Shown here: positions 37,751-47,163 of the stretch, in pieces
Layout: each line of letters opens with the position of its first letter
Numbering within the stretch: the stretch's first letter is position 1
Source of the DNA: Lysinibacillus contaminans
GTDB taxonomy: Bacteria > Bacillota > Bacilli > Bacillales_A > Planococcaceae
DNA length: 64,000 bases
Direction: 5' to 3'
Assembly (NCBI RefSeq): GCF_001278945.1
Contig: NZ_LGRV01000003.1
Span: forward strand, 62,001 to 126,000
Notes under the pieces: generated by a model
The model's input: only the letters and a program-made list of their open reading frames with translations
What the model was told of the DNA's origin: nothing
Database searches by the model: none
Position numbers and translations under genes: made by a program

Positions 37751-38282
37751 ATGCATTGTTATGAATATATCACAATGAATCATTTGAAAAGGCTGGTGAA
37801 CATCTAATATCACGGATATTCATTTGCTCTTTGATCATTACACTCATTTGGATAGGACAGTTAAGTTTAACAACAGCTATTTATTTACTATTAAGCATAA
37901 GATACTTTGCTTTTTAATGGGAATTTGTAGTCAAACGTCTACTACATTGGGGTAAGAGGCGTATCGGTGGCAACGGCTCCTACTGGATACTTTCATGTTG
38001 GAAGTTCAATGATGGGTACATTATTAGCTGATTTAGGTAATGGTGTATCTATTGATCTAGCCAATAGAAAGTTTTCTGAAATAATGAGTAATTACACATA
38101 TCTACAAATAGAACTATATTGTTTTTCAGGAAAGTTATGTTAAAATATTGATTATGGTTTTTGAATCTAGTCGCTACAATATGTCGCTGTCGTACTTTCT
38201 ATGAATGCGCGGTTTATGATTGTCTATCCTTTTGGAGAAAAGGTATCCTTTTTAAAAGATAAAAAAGTTTAAATATTTTATC
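37751..38282 (+). pseudogene. Decayed coding-like stretch, unidentified
   Basis: No intact gene. At least three short open pieces read like protein. One, about 37775-37918, ends in a hydrophobic segment (WIGQLSLTTAIYLLLSIRYF). A second, 37931-38143, is open for 70 codons (with TAPTGYFHVGSSMMGTLLAD). A third ends near 38271 (QYVAVVLSMNARFMIVYPFG). They have no starts or ribosome binding sites, so they look like remains of one or more membrane-protein genes. I could not name a family. Confidence 0.35.
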
Positions 38283-38394
38283 AGTGTCTAGACATTCGCT
38301 CCGGCTACTTGAGGTCGTTTCGAAGTCTCTATTCCTAGGAGACTTTGAAACGTTTGTCGCAGCTAAAAGGGCGCGAATGCGCTTTTCTTTTTTT
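38283..38394. repeat. Dispersed repeat, copy A
   Basis: Begins TGTCTAGACATTCGCTCCGG, contains TGAGGTCG and an internal hairpin (GTTTCGAAGTCTC / GAGACTTTGAAAC), and ends GGGCGCGAATGCGCTTTTC. It is a type of repeat common in Bacillaceae intergenic regions. A related copy is at 57408-57520. Confidence 0.6.
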
Positions 38395-38508
38395 AAAAAA
38401 CTAAAGATTCTTTTATAAAAAGATGCCTTACTGCTTAGAGTAGAGGGTTCAATAATTTATTAATAATGGGGTCGGAATATCTGATTACCTAAAAAGGAGA
38501 TTTTTTTA

Positions 38509-38853
38509 ATGAGTGGAAAATATAAAATGCAGCTAAACCAAGCAGCAAGTGAGATGTTTGTACAAATTGAAGGAAGCTTTACTGAGCAACAAGCGAAAGA
38601 ATTCATCGCAGATTACAACCGAAATACTTCTAGAATCCAACCTTCTAATTTCACATTACGCTTAGACCTAAAAGATTTGAATTTAGTAACGCAGGAATTG
38701 GTTCCTTCGTTAGAAAGCTGCTTCTTGCTATACAAGCAATCTAATTTTAATAACATCGTCCTTGAGTTAAATTCTAATCCAATTCTTAAAATGCAAATGA
38801 ATCGAATGGCTAGAACTGCTGGATTAACAAATCTATCAATTACACAAGGCTAA
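38509..38853 (+). CDS. Small STAS-like protein of unknown function
   Basis: A 114-residue soluble protein with alternating strands and helices: a beta pair at 5-20, a helix (EQQAKEFIADY), the strand FTLRLDLKDL, helices near 60-78, the strand NIVLELN and a C-terminal helix. The order resembles STAS/SpoIIAA-like domains, but there is no sequence signature I would trust. AAGGAG is seven bases upstream, a good start. The next gene, 158 bases on, is the FabH-like gene; the shared strand and lack of a clear terminator suggest that they work together. Lysine- and asparagine-rich composition is normal for the region. Confidence 0.6.
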   Translation: MSGKYKMQLNQAASEMFVQIEGSFTEQQAKEFIADYNRNTSRIQPSNFTLRLDLKDLNLVTQELVPSLESCFLLYKQSNFNNIVLELNSNPILKMQMNRMARTAGLTNLSITQG

Positions 38854-39010
38854 ATTTAAAAAGGTGGAGGCATTTCCTTCATTACTTTTTTCTTTAATAA
38901 GAATAAGAAAATCTAATGAGATTCAATTATCCTTATTAGTTAAGATACATATTTGTTAAAAAAGTATAAAGTTTTACAAAAAACTAAATAAAAGAAGGAT
39001 TTTTAATAAA

Positions 39011-39997
39011 ATGAGAAATGTAATAATTAAAGAAATGGCGATTTATCATCCAGAAGAAAAGGTTTCAAACGATTTCTATATAGAGCATTTCAAACAAAAA
39101 GATAATGAAGATTACACGAAATTTTTAACAGAAGTTTTAGGTAGAAACAATCGTTATATCGCAGGGAAAGAAGAAAATTCTCTAACGATGGCAATAGAGG
39201 CTTCAAAACGGGTACTGGCTAAAGCAGGAGTTTCTGCGGAAGATTTAGACATGATTATGTTTTCTTCTCAAGTGCCAGAATACACACTTCCAACGAATTC
39301 AATAATGATTCATCAAGCGCTTGGAGCAGGTGGCAAAACAGCGGTGTATGATACTAATGCGAATTGTTCGGGCATGACGATGGCGTTAGACAACGCATCT
39401 CGCTATTTGGAATCGCATCCGCGAATGAACCGTATTCTTTTAGTTGGTTCTGATAACTTTTTGAGAATTTCTAATCCGAAAGATGTAATCACGTATGCGA
39501 ACTTTGGTGATGTTGCTGTGGCTGTTCTATTAGAAAAAACAGAGGGAGAAGGCGGATTAATAGATTCTGACTATTTCACAGATTCATCAATTTTTGATAA
39601 AGTAGTCTTCCCTCGCAATGGACTATCCAAAGGCATGGAAGACAATTCTATTGACTACACGACGTGGCTGCCGTTTAATGGAGACATCTCTATCGAACGT
39701 ACAAAAGAATTGATTGACCCAATGTTAAGCCGTAATAATCTAACACCTGAGGATGTTAAAGCATATTGTTTCTCACAATTTGCAAAGAGCAATCTCGATA
39801 AACTGCAGGCTCATTTTGGTGTAGAGGAAGAAAGAGTTGTCTTTGTAAGTGATGAGTTTGGTTATACGGGCACAACAAGTCCTTTATTAGCGTTCTATAA
39901 AGCAGTGGAAGATGGACGTATCCAACGTGGCGACAAAGTGTTATTATGGACAGTCGGAATCGGCTATCATATTGTTGCGGTATTATATCAATATTAA
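39011..39997 (+). CDS. KAS III (FabH)-like thiolase-fold protein with altered active site
   Basis: A 328-residue member of the beta-ketoacyl-ACP synthase III superfamily. The nucleophile is kept: Cys119 in TNANCSGMTM. The other two residues of the FabH triad are changed: where FabH has His-Gln-Ala-Asn this protein has Ser255-Gln-Phe-Ala, and the Asn of GNTSAAS is replaced (FGYTGTTS, Tyr285). A normal condensing reaction by this triad is therefore unlikely; it could be an acyl transferase, an acyl-CoA hydrolase or a non-catalytic partner. It is not in a fab cluster. AAGAAGGA precedes the ATG at 39011. A good terminator follows. Confidence 0.78.
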   Translation: MRNVIIKEMAIYHPEEKVSNDFYIEHFKQKDNEDYTKFLTEVLGRNNRYIAGKEENSLTMAIEASKRVLAKAGVSAEDLDMIMFSSQVPEYTLPTNSIMIHQALGAGGKTAVYDTNANCSGMTMALDNASRYLESHPRMNRILLVGSDNFLRISNPKDVITYANFGDVAVAVLLEKTEGEGGLIDSDYFTDSSIFDKVVFPRNGLSKGMEDNSIDYTTWLPFNGDISIERTKELIDPMLSRNNLTPEDVKAYCFSQFAKSNLDKLQAHFGVEEERVVFVSDEFGYTGTTSPLLAFYKAVEDGRIQRGDKVLLWTVGIGYHIVAVLYQY

Positions 39998-40002
39998 TAA
40001 AG

Positions 40003-40036
40003 AGACCTCCTATTTTATATAATAGGAGGTCTTTTA
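40003..40036 (+). terminator. Terminator after the FabH-like gene
   Basis: Stem AGACCTCCTATT with AATAGGAGGTCT, loop TTATAT and T-run. Confidence 0.88.
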
Positions 40037-40037
40037 T

Positions 40038-40546
40038 TTAAAATCTATTGATGAAGGAGTTGCTAAAAATCCATACAAAGTCGATAGAGACTTGGCTACA
40101 ATATAACTTATCTTTTGTTTACTATACTAAACGGTTCATGATTTTTTCATACAGACGATGCTTATTTTTCGTCTTATTAAAGACAATGACTCCCATTCGC
40201 TTAATGGTTCAAGAAATCTAATTCTTTTGTCGTTTATTTTAAACCAGAAACAATTCTATTAAGCGCTCACTTACTTAATTCTTCTAACATATACATTTTT
40301 TTATCGACAGATGGCTCCGTCGATCGAAAAGGGATTTCGTATTTTGCGTTATGGTGAGGAATGGCGAGATGAGACGGGGGATAAAGCAATTCTGGCTGTA
40401 ATTCAACGAGTTAAAGAACTAGAAGAACAAATGAAAGCAGCAGGGATATTTGGATAGCGAGCAAGCGTATCTTCTCCCCGCGTTATCTATCCACGTAGCG
40501 ATAAATACTTTCAGAACGGCCAAACAGGCTGCATGTGACAAATATA
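40038..40546. other. Gene-free stretch with short coding-like remnants
   Basis: No intact gene. On the minus strand 40122-40206 reads as a short C-terminal-like piece (KTKNKHRLYEKIMNRLV, then stop). On the plus strand 40311-40457 is a 48-codon frame from ATG (KGFRILRYGEEWRDETGD and a Lys/Glu-rich helix) without a ribosome binding site. Both look like decayed ends of lost genes. Confidence 0.35.
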
Positions 40547-41426
40547 TTAGTTGCCGCCTTCATGTTTTACTAGTGTTTGTACTAAGCCAGGTAACCAATC
40601 TTTTAATTGACTAAACGTAAAGCCTGCTACCTCTGCTTTAGCAGTTGCCATATACCAATCTGCGGGAATACCATATGGTGAATGAGATTTGTCATCACCA
40701 GCTATAAGTGTCACCTTCGCCAATTGCATCTTCAATTAATCCAAGTAAATCTTTCAAAGAAATAGGACCTGTTGCTGTCGCATTAAAAGGACCTTCAATA
40801 GCAGAAATACCAGCAAAATATAAAAATGTAGCTGCTTCATCATCTGTTATAAAGCTCATTTTCGCATCAATATTCGGTAATGAAATAGGCTCTTCATTTA
40901 GTATCTTTTCAACGTGAAAATGTAAACGGCGTGTGTAATCATGCTCACCAACTACTATAGGGAAACGTACAGCAACTACAGGGAATGTCGCTTGTTTAAA
41001 CAAAACGGCTTCAGCTTGTCTTTTTCCTTCACCATATGTGAAATCATCTATACCACCCATACGAATTCCAAACGTATATGGATCGAAATCGGCTTCATTT
41101 TTTATAACGCCATCTGCCTCATATGTAGCTAGGGTTGATGTGAAGACTAGTTTTTTTGTTTTACTTTGTAGAATTTTTGCAAGATCACGTGCTTCGTTTG
41201 GAGAATAGCAAATATTATCATAGACAATATCCCAAGTCATACCGTCTAGTATTTGTGTTAGAGCATTCGCATCATTGCGGTCAACAATCAAATGAAGTAC
41301 CTGATTGCCAAAAGGGTTACTGCTTTGCCCACGAGTTAAAATCGTCACCTCATGCCCATTTTGAATACAAAGTTCTACTAGCTTTTTTCCAAAAAAACGT
41401 GTCCCACCTAAAACTAAAATTTTCAT
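40547..41426 (-). pseudogene. NAD-dependent epimerase/dehydratase, frameshifted
   Basis: A sugar-nucleotide-type SDR with the Rossmann motif LVLGGTRFFGKKL at its N terminus and the active-site YGEGKRQAE (Tyr-x3-Lys). It starts at ATG 41426 with GGGGAGAAAT upstream. The frame is lost near 40714-40717: after DAIGEG the reading ends in DTYSW-stop, while the correct continuation (KVTLIAGDDKSHSPYGIPAD) is in the next frame and runs to the stop at 40547. One extra base within GAAGGTG explains it. The C-terminal ~55 residues are otherwise conserved, so the mutation is recent or a sequencing error. Expected intact length is about 292. Confidence 0.82.
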
Positions 41427-41468
41427 ATTTCTCCCCACCCCTAACTTTTTAGTCTTCTCTATCATGAC

Positions 41469-41515
41469 AAAAAAACAAGCTCACTACAATCGTAAAATGA
41501 TCGTAGTAAGCTTGT
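41469..41515 (-). terminator. Terminator after the class A PBP gene
   Basis: On the minus strand, ACAAGCTTACTACGATC pairs with GATTGTAGTGAGCTTGT and seven T's follow. Confidence 0.88.
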
Positions 41516-41543
41516 CTGCTACTAGCTAAAAAAGACTTAGAAA

Positions 41544-44543
41544 TTACTCAGTTGGAATATCGATAGGTGGAACTACCCCACCATTATTATTTTCTCCGTT
41601 CGAGCCACTGCCCCCTGAATTTCCATCGCCATTTGAGTTTCCATTGTTGGACCCATTTGAATTCCCATTATTGGATCCATTTGAGTTTCCATTATTAGAC
41701 CCATTTGAATTCCCGTTATTAGTTCCATTAGAACCACCACCGTTGTTACTACCATCTGTAGGTGGTAGAGGAGTTTCTTCAGTTTCGTTATCTGGCTCTG
41801 ATTCTCCACCGTTAGATACAACATTAGATTGTGCGGATGATAAACCAGTAATATCTACAGCAACTACAACGTAAGATCCACCACTTGAGACCGAAACACT
41901 TTGAGTAGATTCGAGAACCGAATTGACAAGTGTGCTACTGCCATTTGCGACGTTATAAATGCGATAGCCTACAACATCATTAGAAGAACGTGTCCAAGAT
42001 AATGTATTTCCACTAAGAGATGCGGTTACTGTTGCTGGTGCACTGCCATCTGCAGGGAAGTCCACTGCTGCCACTGCTGAATTGGATAGTGACGAATTTT
42101 TAGGTAGTAGGCTTGATGGATTTCCGCCAAGCTTACCAAGCATACGATTGATAAAGGCAGGGTTAAGACCTAAACCACCCTTTTTGACGAACTCTGCTGG
42201 TGTATTTGGATGTGCATTGTACGTTTTACCTTGGATTGTAACCACATTCGCTCCAGCTGAGCCAAAGCTATCATCCGGCTGTGAAGGTAAAAATACGCTG
42301 GCATTAAATAAATCTGAACGTACAAGTCCTGCACTCTGGCATGCTGCAGAAGGTGCTAAGCCAGAAATACCACAGAATGATGCAGTGACAACATTTTTAG
42401 GTGCTTTAAAGCTTGTTTTAGCATCAATTAGTTCAGTATCTACATCGTACATGGCATTCATTAATGTACCCCATAGTTTATTAATACGTGTACTTGGTTG
42501 TAAATACGTATTATTGAATGCATAAAGTGAGCGCTGTTTGTCATAGCCCATCCATACGCCTAGTGAAACATTTGGGTTATAGCCGACTAGCCAAACGTCA
42601 TTATAGTTTTGTGAAGTCCCTGTTTTTGCAGCGAAATCCGATGAGAATTTTAACGTTCTATTCGCTTCTGTACCTGTACCAGATTTTAATACATCACGCA
42701 TCATATCTGTAATGATATATGATGTTTCAGGACTAAATACTTGAACAGGCTCTACTTCATGTTGATAGATAATATTGCCATCAAGATCCTCGATTTTTTC
42801 AATCATATAGGCATCTATAAACTGCCCGCCATTTGCAAATGTTGCGAAGGCATTTGTGTTTTCCTCTACAGTTGTGCCGACTTCTAAAGCTCCGATTCCA
42901 GTTGCTAGATTTTCATAGTCTGCTGGCTGTAGTTTTGAAAAGTCCATCTGTGCTAAAAACTGTGCCGGACGTTTGTTTAAAATGTTGTAATATAAACGTA
43001 GCGCCGATAAGTTCTGTGAGCTTGCTAATGCTTCACGTGCAGGGATAATGCCTCGTTCATCACTTTCTGTATAGTTGCTTGGACTCCAGCCACCAAGAGA
43101 GAATTTAACGTCAACTACTGGACTACCTGCACCAATCACACCGTATTCAATTGCCGGTGCATAAACGAGTAAAGGCTTCATCGTTGAACCGTTTGAACGA
43201 TAAGCTTGTGTCGCATGGTTTAATTCTTCTGTTTGGAAGTCACGACCGCCAAGGAAGCTTAAAATTCTACCTGTGCTGTTTTCGATTAAAATACTTCCAA
43301 CTTGAACAGGCATTTCAATATCAATTTCTTCCCCAGTGACAGGATCTTTCCCTTTACTTGTATACGTTTGACCATAGTATTTAAAGTTGTCCGCTGTTTT
43401 ACGCATTGCATCGTACATATCTTTATTAATAGTGGAATAAATACGATAGCCTTTTGAGCGCACATCACGGTCTGCTAAAATCATATATTTTTCTTTGAGT
43501 TTTTCTTCTGTCTTTAAGCGCTCAGGGTCGATTCCATCTTCTTTTGCTAAAATTTCTGCAATGATTTCTTTCGCCCGGCCTTCTAGTTCATATGTTAACC
43601 ATGGGTATTGATCTTCTGGACGCAATTCAGGTTCGCGGAAATCAGCTGTAATATCATATTCTAATGCCGTTTTATATTCCGTATCATCTATATAACCTGC
43701 TTCCTTCATACGATATAGAACCGTCTTCATACGGTCAATCCCAGGTTGTAGTGCCTCCGCGCTCTTTAAAACACCTTTATTTGTAAATGGTGTATAGGCG
43801 TAAGGTGCTTGTGGAATACCAGCTATATAAGCTGCTTGTGGAAGTGTTAAATCCTTCGCTTTAACTCCGAAAATCCCATCTGCAGCAGTTTCAATCCCTG
43901 CAATATTACGACCTGATGCATTACGGCCATAAGGGATAATGTTTAAATATGCTTCTAGAATTTCTTCTTTTGTCATGAAGTGCTCTAATCGCATCGCGAG
44001 TAAAAGTTCTTTCGCTTTTCGTTCATAGGATACTTCATTTGTTAATACTTGGTTTTTAATAAGTTGTTGTGTCAGTGTAGAACCACCTGTTTGTGTTGAT
44101 GAGTTTGTGACATCTTGTAGTAGCCCACGAAATACAGCTTTTGGCACAATCCCATTGTGCTCACGGAAATACTCATCCTCAGTTGCCAGTACTGCATTAA
44201 TTACATTTGGTGAAACTGAGCTTAATGAGGTTTCACGACGGTCTAAATCTGTTCGTAATTTGCCAATGTAAACATCATTGGCAAAATAAATTTCACTCGT
44301 TTCATCGTAATTGAAGATGAGTTCACGTAACTCTTCTTTTGAGCGAAGTGGCTCATCCTTTACAAGTGAGGCAAAATAACCTGCACCAACCGAGCCAACA
44401 AAAACCAAACCAACAAGTACAAAGATTAAAAATAGTAAAAATAAGTTCCAGGTCACACTGCCTGAAATACGTAATGTCTTCATCCATTTTTGTTCGAGTA
44501 ACTCATCGATCTTTGCGTTGATTTTTTCAATCCAATCTTTCAC
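41544..44543 (-). CDS. Class A penicillin-binding protein (bifunctional)
   Basis: A 999-residue bifunctional peptidoglycan synthase. A cytoplasmic N terminus is followed by one membrane helix (about 33-58). The GT51 transglycosylase has catalytic Glu122 in ATEDEYF and the GGSTLTQQLIKN motif. The transpeptidase has Ser453-x-x-Lys456 (STMK), Ser509-Gln-Asn511 and Lys640-Thr-Gly. Beyond it lie a fibronectin III-like domain (about 845-920) and a low-complexity Gly/Asn/Ser tail made of an 8-residue repeat, ending in PPIDIPTE. It resembles PonA/PBP1 in plan. The start is ATG 44543 with AGGAGG upstream. It is divergent from tyrS. Confidence 0.93.
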   Translation of the reverse strand: MKDWIEKINAKIDELLEQKWMKTLRISGSVTWNLFLLFLIFVLVGLVFVGSVGAGYFASLVKDEPLRSKEELRELIFNYDETSEIYFANDVYIGKLRTDLDRRETSLSSVSPNVINAVLATEDEYFREHNGIVPKAVFRGLLQDVTNSSTQTGGSTLTQQLIKNQVLTNEVSYERKAKELLLAMRLEHFMTKEEILEAYLNIIPYGRNASGRNIAGIETAADGIFGVKAKDLTLPQAAYIAGIPQAPYAYTPFTNKGVLKSAEALQPGIDRMKTVLYRMKEAGYIDDTEYKTALEYDITADFREPELRPEDQYPWLTYELEGRAKEIIAEILAKEDGIDPERLKTEEKLKEKYMILADRDVRSKGYRIYSTINKDMYDAMRKTADNFKYYGQTYTSKGKDPVTGEEIDIEMPVQVGSILIENSTGRILSFLGGRDFQTEELNHATQAYRSNGSTMKPLLVYAPAIEYGVIGAGSPVVDVKFSLGGWSPSNYTESDERGIIPAREALASSQNLSALRLYYNILNKRPAQFLAQMDFSKLQPADYENLATGIGALEVGTTVEENTNAFATFANGGQFIDAYMIEKIEDLDGNIIYQHEVEPVQVFSPETSYIITDMMRDVLKSGTGTEANRTLKFSSDFAAKTGTSQNYNDVWLVGYNPNVSLGVWMGYDKQRSLYAFNNTYLQPSTRINKLWGTLMNAMYDVDTELIDAKTSFKAPKNVVTASFCGISGLAPSAACQSAGLVRSDLFNASVFLPSQPDDSFGSAGANVVTIQGKTYNAHPNTPAEFVKKGGLGLNPAFINRMLGKLGGNPSSLLPKNSSLSNSAVAAVDFPADGSAPATVTASLSGNTLSWTRSSNDVVGYRIYNVANGSSTLVNSVLESTQSVSVSSGGSYVVVAVDITGLSSAQSNVVSNGGESEPDNETEETPLPPTDGSNNGGGSNGTNNGNSNGSNNGNSNGSNNGNSNGSNNGNSNGDGNSGGSGSNGENNNGGVVPPIDIPTE
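41629..41725. repeat. 24-bp tandem repeat coding the PBP tail
   Basis: About four copies of a 24-bp unit (ccatttga[g/a]tt[t/c]ccattatt with one variable base block) encoding the octapeptide GSNNGNSN. Such repeats change copy number by slippage. Confidence 0.8.
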
Positions 44544-44606
44544 TTAATCGACCTCCTAAAATCAAGATTTATTATAGCATATTTTGATTTAACTAGAACA
44601 TAGTTA

Positions 44607-44634
44607 TTGACTTTGAAAGAGATTCGTTTAGAAT
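44607..44634 (+). promoter_or_regulatory. SigA promoter of tyrS
   Basis: TTGACT (44607-44612), 16 bases, TAGAAT (44629-44634), just upstream of the T-box leader. Confidence 0.65.
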
Positions 44635-44644
44635 AATGCTTATA

Positions 44645-44884
44645 GTTTTCTAGTGATGAAAAGTTTGCAGTAGTTTCTATATTCCCTGTTTAGAGAGCTA
44701 GCGGTTGGTGAAAGCTAGTCATAATGTAGAAATGAATTACGTACTTGGAGCTTAGACGTGCGCGCCTGCGATAAAGGCGGTCAATGAAGAGGAAGATGGA
44801 TGACATCTTCAAGCCGGGTGGTACCGCGTTAAGTGAAATTTAACGTCCCTGCATGCAACTTGTTGCGTGTGGGGACTTTTTTAT
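44645..44884 (+). ncRNA. T-box leader of tyrS
   Basis: The conserved T-box sequence GGGTGGTACCGCG is at 44816-44828, preceded by the stem I/II/III region. UAC codons at 44738-44740 and 44742-44744 fit a tyrosine specifier. The terminator GTCCC...GGGAC (44845-44876) plus T-run completes the switch: uncharged tRNA-Tyr stabilises the antiterminator and lets tyrS be transcribed. Limits of stem I are approximate. Confidence 0.9.
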
Positions 44885-44905
44885 GTCATTGCACGTAGCA
44901 GATAA

Positions 44906-46198
<1,293 letters not shown>

Positions 46199-46213
46199 AT
46201 CTAATGCAGTGAA

Positions 46214-46249
46214 AAACCCCCTTGAATTTTTGTTTCAAGGGGGTTTCTT
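46214..46249. terminator. Bidirectional terminator after tyrS
   Basis: Stem AAACCCCCTTGAA with TTCAAGGGGGTTT, 7-base loop; convergent genes share it. Confidence 0.88.
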
Positions 46250-46251
46250 AT

Positions 46252-47058
46252 TTATTTTAGAAAGCTGGGAAGCTCAACATGGCGATAACTCTCAGGATGT
46301 AGTAACTGTGCGAGCTTTAATGCCCCCTCTAATAGACGTGGAGATGGGCGACAGTAAAGCCATTCTTCCATAACGTGGAGCTGTTCCTGCTCGACGGCGC
46401 GTAACTCATTTGCTTGTGGACGTTTAAGTAAGTGCGCAGGCTTAATGCGTTCATAAGCAACACCCACCCATGCCATGAAAATATAATCTGGGTTGCGCTG
46501 GATAATATCTGTCCAATCCGTTTGGACGCTTGCTAATTCCACATCTTGAAATACATTACGTCCACCTGCAATTTGACTGATTTCTGTGAGCCAATTTATC
46601 ATCCCGGGTGTGAAAATTGGATTTGGCCACCATTCCCAATAAAGCGTGGGCTTGTAAGAGATGGTTTGGGCAATACTTCGAAGGTGTTCAACAAAGAGCA
46701 AATAGTCCTGAGAAATTTCTTTAGCTCGTTTTTCGACACCACAAGCAGTACCGAGTGTATGTAAATCTTCTGCAATCTCCTTTAGAGAGTTGGCGTTAAA
46801 GACAAGATGAGGGATTTTTCGTTCCTGTAAAGCTTCAATATTTTTTTCCATACCTGGCACGCTAAGTGATGCGAGCACAAGATCAGGCTTTAGTGATTCT
46901 AGTGCATCTATGTCGATGGATAAGTCTGGTCCGAGTTTCGGAAGATTTTGCACGGATGTAGGCCAATCCGAGAAATCGTCCACACCGACTAGTTGATCAG
47001 TTAAGCCTAGATATGCAACTAGTTCTGTATTACTTGGACAAATTGAGATTAAGCGCAT
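46252..47058 (-). CDS. BtuF-like substrate-binding-fold protein without signal peptide
   Basis: A 268-residue protein of the periplasmic-binding (PF01497, BtuF/FepB) family. It begins ISICPSNTELVAYLGL, the usual first strand of the fold, with no signal peptide or lipobox before it, so it appears cytoplasmic. DALESLKPDLVLAS and the long linking helix are typical. No permease or ATPase genes are near. ATG 47058 (MRLISI) is chosen because GAGG lies eight bases upstream; two earlier codons are too close. Possible roles are binding cobalamin/haem-like ligands or a corrinoid-related sensor; not proved. A terminator follows. Confidence 0.7.
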   Translation of the reverse strand: MRLISICPSNTELVAYLGLTDQLVGVDDFSDWPTSVQNLPKLGPDLSIDIDALESLKPDLVLASLSVPGMEKNIEALQERKIPHLVFNANSLKEIAEDLHTLGTACGVEKRAKEISQDYLLFVEHLRSIAQTISYKPTLYWEWWPNPIFTPGMINWLTEISQIAGGRNVFQDVELASVQTDWTDIIQRNPDYIFMAWVGVAYERIKPAHLLKRPQANELRAVEQEQLHVMEEWLYCRPSPRLLEGALKLAQLLHPESYRHVELPSFLK

Positions 47059-47119
47059 AATCATTACCTCTATTCTTTTTAAGTAAAGTATAGCTAGTGC
47101 CTGGCACGTACACAATTAA

Positions 47120-47152
47120 AAAAACCTTTGGATATTAAATCCAAAGGTTTTT
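47120..47152 (-). terminator. Terminator after the Fe-ADH gene
   Basis: Stem AAAAACCTTTGGAT with ATCCAAAGGTTTTT; T-run on the minus strand, ending the alcohol dehydrogenase transcript before the BtuF-like gene. Confidence 0.85.
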
Positions 47153-47163
47153 ATTTTTTAATA

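Noticed and set aside
40311-40457. 48-codon gene
   Set aside because: No ribosome binding site and no recognisable domain; reported only as a remnant.
41644-41874. Plus-strand open frame over the PBP tail repeats
   Set aside because: It is the antisense shadow of the 24-bp repeats; repetitive, with no ribosome binding site.
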